This document shows, piece by piece, positions 55,350 through 63,507 of a stretch of DNA of 64,000 bases. The DNA is taken from the NCBI GenBank assembly GCA_013203805.1, contig JABMPH010000274.1, forward strand, positions 1-64,000, read 5' to 3'. Source of the stretch: Bacteroidota bacterium. GTDB taxonomy: Bacteria > Bacteroidota > Bacteroidia > Bacteroidales > F082. A program made the position numbers and the translations under genes. Within the stretch, counting starts at the first letter, position 1. Each line of letters starts with the position of its first letter. Under the pieces are notes generated by a model that saw only the letters and a program-made list of their open reading frames with translations, was not told where the DNA came from and made no database searches.

Positions 55350-56087
55350 TTATCGTGGTGTACTATAGCTTACATCATCCATTAACGACTGAATAACATA
55401 TTTCATACTTCCCAGTTCAAGAGCAACAAGATTGCCATATCCCACTCTATCGTTAAAATAAACCCCATTATCTAAATCAATGAATTTGTATGAAGAACTA
55501 TTAACTGCCAGTTCAATAAATTCTAAATTTACGGGGACGTGTCCGTGAATAATTTTCTTATTTGGAATTTTATCCTGGTCTACCTTAAAATCTCTAATCC
55601 AAATCATTGCTCGCTTGTCAGAAAATGGATCTTCCACTTTAAAATTCAAACCTGCATGAACTATAATAAAATCATCAACTTCAATAAAATAGGATAGATT
55701 TCGCATCCAATTAATATACTTCTCATTTATATCTTTTGGTGATTCTGCATTGAAGCTTTCCATAGTTTGCAAGCCTCCATGCATCTCCCATTCTTTTTGA
55801 ACCTTTGTTTTAGATCTAAACCCTAGAAATCCCCTATGTTTACTATCCTCTTCGTAGGCCTTAATACAATAATCCTCATGGTTACCCAACAATGCGGTAA
55901 CGTTGTATTCATTATTTTCAAGATCCATTACATAATCAATAACTCCCTTACTATTCGGTCCACGATCGATATAGTCACCTAAAAATATTAAGTGATCATT
56001 CTTATTTGGTTTTATCTGATTTTCAATAAGAGTTGACAATGTGCGAACACATCCATGTATATCAGGGATTACCCACTTTTTTACCAT
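55350..56087 (-). CDS. Metallophosphoesterase of the PPP (serine/threonine phosphatase / Ap4A hydrolase-like) family
   Basis: The 245-residue protein has the binuclear metal motifs DIHG (VIPDIHGC), GDYIDRGPNS, GNHE (LLGNHEDYC), a middle His (VHAGLN) and a C-terminal GHVP. This is the PrpA/ApaH-like layout. It dephosphorylates phosphoproteins or hydrolyses dinucleoside polyphosphates; the exact substrate is not evident. It starts 5 bases after gpmA. Confidence 0.88.
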   Translation of the reverse strand: MVKKWVIPDIHGCVRTLSTLIENQIKPNKNDHLIFLGDYIDRGPNSKGVIDYVMDLENNEYNVTALLGNHEDYCIKAYEEDSKHRGFLGFRSKTKVQKEWEMHGGLQTMESFNAESPKDINEKYINWMRNLSYFIEVDDFIIVHAGLNFKVEDPFSDKRAMIWIRDFKVDQDKIPNKKIIHGHVPVNLEFIELAVNSSSYKFIDLDNGVYFNDRVGYGNLVALELGSMKYVIQSLMDDVSYSTPR

Positions 56088-56092
56088 ATTAA

Positions 56093-56839
56093 CTATTTAG
56101 CTTTTGCCTGATTTGCAACTTTGTCCATTAATGCTTTTATCTCGTCCGGATCACCTAGAAAATAATCTTTTACAAAATTAAGATCATCATCAAATTCAAA
56201 TACATAGGGTACACCGGTTGGAATATTAAACCCAAGAATTTCTTCGCGACTCATATTTTTCAGGTGCATTACTAATGCTCTTAAACTATTGCCATGTGCT
56301 GTTACAAGCAGGTCATTATTTTCATGAAGAGCGGGCATAATTTCAGTTTCCCAATATGGCATTAGTCGCTCGATTACTTCTTTAAGCGACTCTGTCATTG
56401 GAAGTTCAGCAGCAGTCAAATCTGCATATCTGGCTTCAAATCTTGGATTTCTTTCATCATCGGTGGTTAATGGTTCAGGAGGTGTATCAAAACTTCTTCT
56501 CCAAAGTTGTACCATATCAGCACCATATTTCTCCGCTGTCTCTATTTTATTAAGACCCTGCAAAGTTCCGTAGTGTTTTTCATTCAAACGCCAGCTTTTT
56601 CTAACTTCAATCCACATGGAGTCCATTTCTTCCAGCATTAGCCAAAGCGTTTTTATTGCTCTGGTTAAATATGAAGTATATGCTAACTTAAAGTTGAAAC
56701 CTTCATCCTTTAATATTTTCCCTGCCTTAATGGCTTCACTAATTCCTTGATCGGAAAGTTTTACGTCTTTCCATCCTGTAAATCTGTTTTCCTTATTCCA
56801 AACACTCTGTCCGTGACGTACAAGTACTAATCTTTTCAT
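56093..56839 (-). CDS. gpmA: 2,3-bisphosphoglycerate-dependent phosphoglycerate mutase
   Basis: The 248-residue protein has VRHGQS with catalytic His9, followed by [18 protein letters not shown], the [12 protein letters not shown] motif, [15 protein letters not shown] with the acid Glu, and the second histidine in [11 protein letters not shown]. It interconverts 3- and 2-phosphoglycerate in glycolysis and gluconeogenesis. It is the first gene of a four-gene minus-strand operon with phosphatase, mobA and the ECF-like gene. Two hairpins lie in its leader. Confidence 0.96.
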   Translation of the reverse strand: MKRLVLVRHGQSVWNKENRFTGWKDVKLSDQGISEAIKAGKILKDEGFNFKLAYTSYLTRAIKTLWLMLEEMDSMWIEVRKSWRLNEKHYGTLQGLNKIETAEKYGADMVQLWRRSFDTPPEPLTTDDERNPRFEARYADLTAAELPMTESLKEVIERLMPYWETEIMPALHENNDLLVTAHGNSLRALVMHLKNMSREEILGFNIPTGVPYVFEFDDDLNFVKDYFLGDPDEIKALMDKVANQAKAK

Positions 56840-56856
56840 GCGTTATTATTTTTTAT

Positions 56857-56909
56857 AGGTTACATGGAATACAACCTGTTTGACAACACTATCACCTCCT
56901 GTTGGTGAT
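56857..56909 (-). promoter_or_regulatory. Two hairpins in the gpmA leader
   Basis: The RNA could form an 8-bp hairpin (AGGTTGTA/TGTAACCT, 56857-56877) and, upstream, ATCACC/GGTGAT with a 7-base loop (56891-56909). Neither is followed by a T run, so they are not simple terminators. A regulatory role is not shown. Confidence 0.3.
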
Positions 56910-56980
56910 TATTCAATCATGGCTATTTCATATATCTTCATGTACTGGGATTATAAATTTTTAACAAAACTAACAAATAG

Positions 56981-57012
56981 TTGCCTATAATTCAGTCACT
57001 ATAGTATTTTTG
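56981..57012 (+). promoter_or_regulatory. Promoter of the polysaccharide deacetylase gene
   Basis: TTG (56981-56983), 21 bases, then TATTTTTG (57005-57012) fit the -33/-7 consensus. The ATG at 57020 is 7 bases further on, so the transcript may be leaderless. Confidence 0.5.
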
Positions 57013-57019
57013 TTTAATA

Positions 57020-57628
57020 ATGAATGTAAAATCTCCCTACATATTGAAGAAATTGTTTCCCGGATTGATTTGGGAGATTGAAACAGCAAAAAAAGAGATA
57101 TTCCTAACATTTGATGATGGCCCCCATCCTGAGATAACACCCTGGTTATTAAATTGTCTGGACGAATATAATGCAAGAGCAACTTTTTTTTGCGTAGGCG
57201 AAAACGTTTGCAAATATCCTGACACATATAATACAATAATTAACAAGGGGCATATGGTTGGTAACCACAGCTACAACCACTTAAGTGGATGGAAAACTAC
57301 TATTGATGAATATATTGAAAATATTGAAAAGGCGGGAGAATTAATTAAATCAAGACTGTTTCGCCCCCCCTATGGCCGTATTACACCATCACAAATAAAA
57401 ATACTTAAGCATGATTTTAGGATAATAATGTGGTCGATTCTAACATATGATTATGATGTGAAGGTAAGTAAGGAACAGTGTTTAAAAAACTCTATTAAAT
57501 CAACAAAACCAGGGTCAATTGTGGTATTTCATGATAGTGCAAAGTCATCCAAAAACTTACATTACACTCTTCCATTGTTTCTTGAGCACTTTACTAAAAA
57601 AGGGTTTTCGTTTAAGCCAATGCAATAA
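57020..57628 (+). CDS. Polysaccharide deacetylase (NodB-family, CE4)
   Basis: The 202-residue protein has the five CE4 motifs: TFDDGPHP (Asp32/Asp33), HSYNH with metal ligands His83 and His87, RPPYG, a WSILTYDYD motif and VVFHDS. There is no signal peptide, so it is cytoplasmic or anchored through a partner. It should remove N-acetyl groups from an oligosaccharide or lipid-linked sugar by metal-dependent hydrolysis. Confidence 0.9.
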   Translation: MNVKSPYILKKLFPGLIWEIETAKKEIFLTFDDGPHPEITPWLLNCLDEYNARATFFCVGENVCKYPDTYNTIINKGHMVGNHSYNHLSGWKTTIDEYIENIEKAGELIKSRLFRPPYGRITPSQIKILKHDFRIIMWSILTYDYDVKVSKEQCLKNSIKSTKPGSIVVFHDSAKSSKNLHYTLPLFLEHFTKKGFSFKPMQ

Positions 57629-57695
57629 TGATCACACAATCAGCCACAACTATTCACAATATTTCGCATCTTTGTATCCAATAAAAACAAATTGT

Positions 57696-59471
57696 GTGAG
57701 AAGGTTTTACTGGTATATTTTTATCGTTGTAATTGCGTTTATTACTTCCCAATGTGCAAATTCGATTAGTCCACCCCAAGGAGGCCCAAAAGATGTTCGA
57801 CCACCGGAAGTTATTGAAACCACACCAAAAAATGGAAGTCCTAATTTTAAAGGTAATAAATTCACGGTTAGTTTTGATGAATTTGTTAAACTTGATAATG
57901 TTGAACAATCAGCATTAATTTCACCACCCATGAAAAAAGCACCTGACTTTAGGGTTAAGGGCAAAGCGGTTCAGGTTAAGTTTAATGAAGAACTTAAACC
58001 CAATACAACTTATTCAGTATATTTTGGAGATGCAATAGTTGATATTACCGAGAATAATCCAATAAGTAACTATACATACATTTTCTCAACTGGCGATTAT
58101 GTTGACTCATTAAGTCTTTATGGGAATGTGAAAAATGCTTTTAACCTAACTCCTGTTGAAGGGGCATTTGTGATGTTATATAAGGATAATAATGATACAA
58201 TTGCATTTGATTCGTTGCCGTATTTTGTGGTTCCATACTATTTAAGTAAGACAAATATTGAAGGAAAGTTTCAGTTTACAGGTTTATCAAATGATGACTT
58301 TCTGTTATTTTCATTATTGGATCAAAACAGCAATTTTATTTTTGATCAGCCAGGAGAACAAATTGCATTTTTGGATTCACTTATTCATCCATCATTTATT
58401 TCGATGCCCAATAAGGATACAATTAATGCGGATAGTATTGTAAATATTGAAATAGAATCTGACTCAATTTTAATAATAAAGGATTCAATAGCAAAAAGCA
58501 TTGAAGATAAAATTATTGAAAAAAACAGTGTTGATTTATTTATGTTTTTAAGTCCTGATACCATCCAGAGAATATTAAAAGCTGAAGTTCTCGTGAAAAA
58601 TAACATTAGATTTTCCTTTTCACAATCTGCAAAAAATGTGAATTTTGAAATTCTAAGTTATCCTATGAACGATTCATTGTTTGTTGAAGAATATTCAATT
58701 GATGAGGACACCTTAATATGGCATTTAAACAACCCTCCAATTGACTCTCTTGAGCTACTGCTTACACAATATAATGATACTCTGGGAACAATATATTTAA
58801 AACTTGACCCTGAAAAGAAAAGTGCCAGATTAAAGAAAAAAGACAAGGATGAGGAAAAGAAGGAATTTCTAACATGGAAATCAAATGTTGCAGCAAATAA
58901 GCTCGATATAAATAAACATCTGGAAATAATTTTTGGTCAACCACTGGTAAAATTTAATGATATCGATTCTTCATTATTAATAGCCGGATCTGACACAATT
59001 TGGAATCCTGAATTTTACTTTTCCGACAGCTTAAACATGAAAATTAATTTTCCATTTGATTTGCTTGAAGATACTAAATATCAGGTTTTTTTCCCTGACT
59101 CGGCATTTACAAGTTGGAATAATATACATACAGAAGCTATTGATATTAAATTTAGCACCCTACCACTTAAGGATTATGGAATTCTAACTTTTAATCTGCA
59201 ACCCAACAAAAAGCAAAATTATATTTTCCAATTAATGAATGACAAGGAGAAAGTACTTAGGGAAGAATTATTTAATAAAGACACAATTATTACTTTTGAG
59301 TATTTGAAATCAGCAAATTATCTATTCAAAATTATATATGACAATAATAATAACGGTGTTTGGGATCCAGGAAATTATGGATTAAAAATTCAACCGGAAG
59401 GGGTGATTTACTATCTTAAAGAGGTAAAAGTAAGGGCAAATTGGGAAATCGAAGAGGATTGGGGATTCTAA
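57696..59471 (+). CDS. Lipoprotein with N-terminal bacterial Ig-like (SbsA-type) domain
   Basis: GTG at 57696 is chosen because it gives a lipoprotein signal ending in ITSQC about 20 residues in; the open frame extends upstream but overlaps the deacetylase gene. After the lipid anchor comes the Bacteroidota pattern NSISPPQGGPKDVRPP and a Big_5/SbsA Ig-like domain (about 35-140, NTTYSVYFGDAIVD). Several beta-rich repeats follow. The C-terminal part includes DNNNNGVWDPGNYG, a calcium-binding-like EF/dockerin-like motif. It is probably exposed in the periplasm or outer membrane; function unknown. 591 residues. Confidence 0.75.
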   Translation: MRRFYWYIFIVVIAFITSQCANSISPPQGGPKDVRPPEVIETTPKNGSPNFKGNKFTVSFDEFVKLDNVEQSALISPPMKKAPDFRVKGKAVQVKFNEELKPNTTYSVYFGDAIVDITENNPISNYTYIFSTGDYVDSLSLYGNVKNAFNLTPVEGAFVMLYKDNNDTIAFDSLPYFVVPYYLSKTNIEGKFQFTGLSNDDFLLFSLLDQNSNFIFDQPGEQIAFLDSLIHPSFISMPNKDTINADSIVNIEIESDSILIIKDSIAKSIEDKIIEKNSVDLFMFLSPDTIQRILKAEVLVKNNIRFSFSQSAKNVNFEILSYPMNDSLFVEEYSIDEDTLIWHLNNPPIDSLELLLTQYNDTLGTIYLKLDPEKKSARLKKKDKDEEKKEFLTWKSNVAANKLDINKHLEIIFGQPLVKFNDIDSSLLIAGSDTIWNPEFYFSDSLNMKINFPFDLLEDTKYQVFFPDSAFTSWNNIHTEAIDIKFSTLPLKDYGILTFNLQPNKKQNYIFQLMNDKEKVLREELFNKDTIITFEYLKSANYLFKIIYDNNNNGVWDPGNYGLKIQPEGVIYYLKEVKVRANWEIEEDWGF

Positions 59472-59483
59472 AGTCCTGATAAA

Positions 59484-59783
59484 TTAGAATTCATTACATC
59501 TATTCACGCAATCAATTATTTCAGTTAGTATTAAACTACGTAGAGCATAATATATCTTTTTGCCGTCACGTTTCGAAATAAGCACACCTTTATTTTTCAA
59601 TATACTGAGATGATGAGATGCTGTAGCCTGCTCAATATCAAGAGCCTGATAGATATCTGTGACGCTTAATTTTTCACCTTTTGATAACAGGTCAATAATA
59701 GCAATGCGCATAGGATGTGAAATGGCACGCAGTTTACTTGCTGCAGTTTCGAGCTTATTTACGTCTATATCAATTCTATTCAT
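59484..59783 (-). CDS. ArsR-family winged-helix transcriptional regulator
   Basis: The 99-residue protein has the ArsR winged-helix core: ISHPMRIAIIDLLSKGEKLSVTDIY, recognition helix EQATASHHLSILKNKGVL and wing KRDGKKIYYAL. Start ATG 59783 matches the domain start; an earlier in-frame codon overlaps the promoter. It has only two cysteines (Cys near 92 and 96, CVNRC) and no classical metal-sensing ELCVCDL motif, so a metal ligand is not clear. It is encoded close to adenine deaminase, but a target is not known. Confidence 0.88.
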   Translation of the reverse strand: MNRIDIDVNKLETAASKLRAISHPMRIAIIDLLSKGEKLSVTDIYQALDIEQATASHHLSILKNKGVLISKRDGKKIYYALRSLILTEIIDCVNRCNEF

Positions 59784-59797
59784 CCTTGTTTTTTTTG

Positions 59798-59830
59798 CAA
59801 AATTAGAAAATATGATGCATAGAGTGCCAA
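59798..59830 (-). promoter_or_regulatory. Promoter of the ArsR-type regulator
   Basis: On the minus strand TTG (59828-59830), 22 bases, then TAATTTTG (59798-59805), 14 bases before the ATG at 59783. This fits a short leader. Confidence 0.45.
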
Positions 59831-59884
59831 CAAATATATACATATATTGCTATATCTAAGATTTATATTAGTTCTAAATAAGAA

Positions 59885-61525
59885 CTACAATACAAATAAA
59901 TCCGTAAAGCTAAATTTTATGCCATCAAAAAGTCCCTTATCACTCAATTTCAATTCTGGTATAACGAGTAATGCCATAAAGGATAATGTCATATAAGGAG
60001 CTCGTAATTTTGAACCCATTTTGTGAACCTCATCATCTATAATTTGGTAACTGGTTGCTACTCTATATCCGTCACAGGTCGACATCAGTCCGGCAACCGG
60101 GAGTGGGATTACTTTTTTCTCGACATTATTAATCATCGAAATTCCACCTTCTTCTTTAATTACCAGATTAATTGCTTGTGTTATAGCCTCATCACTTGTG
60201 CCAACAGCAACAATATTATGGCTATCGTGGGCAACACTTGATGTGATGGCTCCACTTTTAAGATTAAAATTCTTAATAAATGCTATAGCCGGCTCAGCTT
60301 TTTCATATCTATTAAGAACTACTAATTTTAATATGTCGTTATCCACATCGCTAACTACATTATTATTGTCAACTTTAAAATCTTCCAACAAGAAACCCGT
60401 AATTAGCTGTCCATCTAAGGCTTCAATTACCTTTAACTTATTACCTTTAGGTTCTATCTTTAGCTGATCGGCAGTGATTGGTGCTGCATGAAAATTATTT
60501 GGCTGATCCTCAGGAACAGAATCTATATATGATGTTCCATTATCAGCCACCAAAACTCCATCAACATAAGTTTGCAATATTTTAAATTCATCAAGATTAT
60601 TTACAACTATCATGTCAGCTGGGTCGTTAACCTGCAGTGTTCCCACCTCAAGACCATAGTGATCGATGGGATTTAATATCACACTACGGAGTACTTTCAT
60701 TGGTTCGTATCCCTTTTTTATAGCTCTAATAATCATTTCATTAATATGCCCCTTTACTAGATCGTTAGGGTGTTTATCGTCGGAACAAAATAGAACTTTA
60801 TCCGAATGATCTTGCATCAAATCAATTAATTCCTCAAAGTTTTTAGCAGCGCTCCCTTCACGAATCTGTATTTTCATCCCAAAAGAAATTTTGTCTAGGG
60901 CTTCCTTAATTGTAAAACACTCGTGATCGGTAGTAACACCAGCTTCTGCATATTTTTGGGCATCTTCACCTGTAACTCCAGGAGCGTGCCCATCAACGGG
61001 CTTATTGTATTTTTTGGCAATCTCTATCTTTCTCATTTCCCATGCATCCCGGTTTATAACTCCGGGGAAATTCATCATTTCACTTAGGTATTTTATCTCT
61101 TTCATACCAAGAAGTTCTTCCATTTCCTTTTCATGAAATTGGAAACCTGAAGTTTCGAAAGGTGTAGCCGGCACACATGCTGAAGCTCCAAAGTAAAACT
61201 TAAATGGAACCTTGTTACCATTGGCAATCATATATTTAACGCCATCAATTCCCAATACGTTGGCAATTTCGTGAGGGTCGGATACAGTTGCTACTGTTCC
61301 ATGAACAACTGCAAGCTTAGCGAATTCAGAGGGTATAAGCATCGAACTCTCAATGTGAATATGCGAATCAATTAGCCCCGGAAGTATATAATGATCTTCC
61401 AAAACTTTTTCTTCAACAATTTTGGAAATGATGCCATTGTCAACATGAACGGTTCCCTTAAATATTTTCTCTGCTCTAAGATCAATTATATTGCCTGAGA
61501 GTTTATAAGTGTTTTTTGATTTCAT
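59885..61525 (-). CDS. ade: Adenine deaminase
   Basis: The 546-residue amidohydrolase has metal ligands in GLIDSHIHIESSML, VDGHAPG, TTDHECFT and CSDDKHPNDL, and the C-terminal domain typical of bacterial adenine deaminase (SVAHDSHNIVAVG, with GGISMINN and LMSTCDGYRVA). It converts adenine to hypoxanthine and ammonia for purine salvage. It has a strong promoter just upstream. Confidence 0.94.
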   Translation of the reverse strand: MKSKNTYKLSGNIIDLRAEKIFKGTVHVDNGIISKIVEEKVLEDHYILPGLIDSHIHIESSMLIPSEFAKLAVVHGTVATVSDPHEIANVLGIDGVKYMIANGNKVPFKFYFGASACVPATPFETSGFQFHEKEMEELLGMKEIKYLSEMMNFPGVINRDAWEMRKIEIAKKYNKPVDGHAPGVTGEDAQKYAEAGVTTDHECFTIKEALDKISFGMKIQIREGSAAKNFEELIDLMQDHSDKVLFCSDDKHPNDLVKGHINEMIIRAIKKGYEPMKVLRSVILNPIDHYGLEVGTLQVNDPADMIVVNNLDEFKILQTYVDGVLVADNGTSYIDSVPEDQPNNFHAAPITADQLKIEPKGNKLKVIEALDGQLITGFLLEDFKVDNNNVVSDVDNDILKLVVLNRYEKAEPAIAFIKNFNLKSGAITSSVAHDSHNIVAVGTSDEAITQAINLVIKEEGGISMINNVEKKVIPLPVAGLMSTCDGYRVATSYQIIDDEVHKMGSKLRAPYMTLSFMALLVIPELKLSDKGLFDGIKFSFTDLFVL

Positions 61526-61545
61526 TGTTTGAGATTTAGATTTTG

Positions 61546-61576
61546 CAAAGTTAGTAATTTACATTCTACACTCAAA
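61546..61576 (-). promoter_or_regulatory. Consensus Bacteroidota promoter of ade
   Basis: On the minus strand TTTG (61573-61576), 19 bases, then TAACTTTG (61546-61553) match the -33 and -7 consensus exactly. It lies about 20 bases before the ade ATG. Confidence 0.7.
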
Positions 61577-61675
61577 TTTATATACTTCCATCAAATTGGT
61601 TTCCGGTTTATACTAAATTAGGACTACAATTAATTTCTAAGAAACAGGTATTATTCTACTATTAAAAGTGGAGAG

Positions 61676-61707
61676 TACTTGTCCTCTTGAGCAAAGCGAA
61701 AGATCTC
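61676..61707. repeat. Copy of a short intergenic repeat (GAGCRAAGCGAARGATCT type)
   Basis: The bases TTGAGCAAAGCGAAAGATCT (61688-61707) resemble the widespread dispersed repeat whose core is CCTGAGCGAAGCGAAGGATC, known from many Bacteroidota and other genomes. Only one copy is seen in this window, so the call rests on recall of the motif. Confidence 0.45.
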
Positions 61708-61843
61708 AATTTTGAGTTTAAAGATGCTTAACTGCTTTCAGCATGATAAAAATGCGTTACGGTTAGTTTTTTTCATATTCACTAAAAATATATATCTTCA
61801 CACTCTAATTAACATAATCATTATAACTCTAATATTATTTATC

Positions 61844-62497
61844 ATGACAGAAGCATCGATAGAAGCGTTAAATGGGATAAGGGACTTTTCTATGCTAAAG
61901 TGGTATGTAATACCATTACTTGCAATTGTACTATACATATATGTTAAAGAAATTAAAGATGGAAAAAAAACCGGGAATTTCGATGCAGTATTTGCCGGGC
62001 TAACGGTTTTTGGATTGGACTTTTTTAATGAAACCTGGAATGGTTGGATTCTAATTTTTACAAATCGCTCGGCTTTCTGGACTGCACCCGGAGATACTGC
62101 CTTACGCACTCTGGTTGGTTGGAATATTGAGATAATGTTTATGTTTCTCATAGCAGGAATTATATGGTATCATACACTTGAAGAAGACAAAAAGAAGAAA
62201 ATACTGGGGCTTCCAAATCCACTTTTCTGGGCAATCGGATACTCAGCATTTAGCGTTTTTGTTGAATGGTTTTTAAACGATGGCAACCTCCTTATCTGGG
62301 AATACCCAATGTGGACTAATACCTTTTCAGGGATGATTCTTATTTTTCTTTTTGGATATCTTTATTTTTACCTGGGAGCATGGTTTGTTATTTCAAGAAA
62401 AACTATTAAAGATAAGATTATAACAATTCTGATAATCTATTCTGTTCCGGTTATAATGAATATCATTGGGTTTGGAATATTAAAATGGGTATATTAA
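61844..62497 (+). CDS. Polytopic membrane protein of unknown function
   Basis: I do not recognise this 217-residue protein. It has about six hydrophobic helices (WYVIPLLAIVLYIYV, EIMFMFLIAGIIWY, FWAIGYSAFSVFVEWFL, GMILIFLFGYLYFYLGAWFV, IITILIIYSVPVIMNIIGFG). Several polar or aromatic residues lie in loops (FNETWNGW, WTAPGDTAL, NDGNLLIWEYPMWTN) and could form a periplasmic or ligand site. There is no signal peptide beyond the first helix. ATG at 61844 gives a compact protein. It sits alone between ade and the GHMP kinase gene. Confidence 0.7.
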   Translation: MTEASIEALNGIRDFSMLKWYVIPLLAIVLYIYVKEIKDGKKTGNFDAVFAGLTVFGLDFFNETWNGWILIFTNRSAFWTAPGDTALRTLVGWNIEIMFMFLIAGIIWYHTLEEDKKKKILGLPNPLFWAIGYSAFSVFVEWFLNDGNLLIWEYPMWTNTFSGMILIFLFGYLYFYLGAWFVISRKTIKDKIITILIIYSVPVIMNIIGFGILKWVY

Positions 62498-62583
62498 TTG
62501 GCTGAAACCCTTTAAAAAATATAATTCTTTGAAGATAAAATTAACAACTGGAAGAATAATCAGCACTAAAGTAAGCCCTCAGT

Positions 62584-63507
62584 TTATAAAATAAGTTCAT
62601 CATACGAAAAAACAGGTACGAATCCTTTACCCTTCATAGTTTTCCTAAAATCACTATCCGACTCTGTGTTTGTGATTAAAACAAAATCACCTCCCCAGGC
62701 ACCTAGAGATTTTACTGCCCCGGGATAGTCAGGGAAATATAAGGATTTGACGGTTGGCAGCTTAAGAATACCTGATATAATTGACTCATGCTCCATGAGC
62801 AACTCTTCAAACGTGGTAAGATCGTTTGCAACTATTATTTCTTTTGTGATGTTGGATATTGAATCAATCTCTAGTGACGAAAATTTGCAATTCTTTCTAA
62901 AATTAGAAATACTCTCAGCTGAATTTTGCTTTTTCCCGAGATAAACGAAATACAGGTTATCTTTAAAATCAGGCTCAAACTTCGCATCCCTGACTTTTAT
63001 TTCATCACCAAAACGATGAAAAAGAATCGATTCAGAACTCCTTGCACAAGCAATATCGTATCCCGATCCTCCAAAGGTAAGATCTAAAAGCTTGTATGGA
63101 TCAACATCGGCCCAATTTGCTATATTTGAAATAAGTGTTGAGCTTGTTCCAAAACCAAAATCAGGATTAAAATCAAGGTGGGTAACAATATCCAACCCAA
63201 AATTATCTTGCAAAAAATCTGGAGATAAACGTCTTACGACTAAAAGTATTTTTGCTAAATTTGAAGCTAAATCTATATTGTCAGTAACTATTAATTCAAG
63301 AGATGGTAAACTAAATTCTACTCTAAACCATAATCCACCCGGTTTATTAGCTTTCCAGCGAAGTAACTTATTATCAGTTTGGTTTACAGTTAACGACTGA
63401 CCTTTATTGATTGGCAAAGCAAGCGATAGCGCTCCCTCCATCACAAGGTATTCCCCTGTTAGAAGAAGCTTTCCATTGGAACTCCATGTGTTAGGATTGC
63501 GGCTCAA
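62584..63507 (-). CDS. GYDIA-family GHMP kinase
   Basis: The 307-residue protein has GHMP kinase motifs: GKLLLTGEYLVMEGALSLALP at the N-terminus, FGFGTSSTLISN (the phosphate-binding loop) and the family name motif GYDIACARS. Family members in Bacteroidota are associated with mevalonate-pathway genes. The start is TTG; its first base pairs with the stop of HMG-CoA reductase (TTGA overlap), indicating coupled translation. It may be a mevalonate or phosphomevalonate kinase-like enzyme; the exact step is not shown. Confidence 0.8.
   Translation of the reverse strand: MSRNPNTWSSNGKLLLTGEYLVMEGALSLALPINKGQSLTVNQTDNKLLRWKANKPGGLWFRVEFSLPSLELIVTDNIDLASNLAKILLVVRRLSPDFLQDNFGLDIVTHLDFNPDFGFGTSSTLISNIANWADVDPYKLLDLTFGGSGYDIACARSSESILFHRFGDEIKVRDAKFEPDFKDNLYFVYLGKKQNSAESISNFRKNCKFSSLEIDSISNITKEIIVANDLTTFEELLMEHESIISGILKLPTVKSLYFPDYPGAVKSLGAWGGDFVLITNTESDSDFRKTMKGKGFVPVFSYDELIL

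Larger units (their letters stand above)
61526..61843. other. Intergenic region with promoter and a repeat copy
   Basis: This 318-base region holds the ade promoter (61546-61576), then AT-rich DNA and a copy of a short Bacteroidota-type repeat (61676-61707). An open frame running from about 61712 into the downstream gene has no signal or domain before ATG 61844 and is treated as non-coding. Confidence 0.5.

Noticed and set aside
56985-57246. Overlapping minus-strand frames opposite the polysaccharide deacetylase gene
   Set aside because: They are shadows of a gene with all five CE4 motifs.
57519-57695. Upstream extension of the Ig-like lipoprotein reading frame
   Set aside because: It overlaps the deacetylase gene and lacks a signal; a GTG at 57696 gives a proper lipoprotein signal.
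61712-61843. Upstream extension of the 217-residue membrane protein
   Set aside because: The extra residues are not membrane-like and lie partly next to a repeat copy; the ATG at 61844 suits a compact membrane protein.
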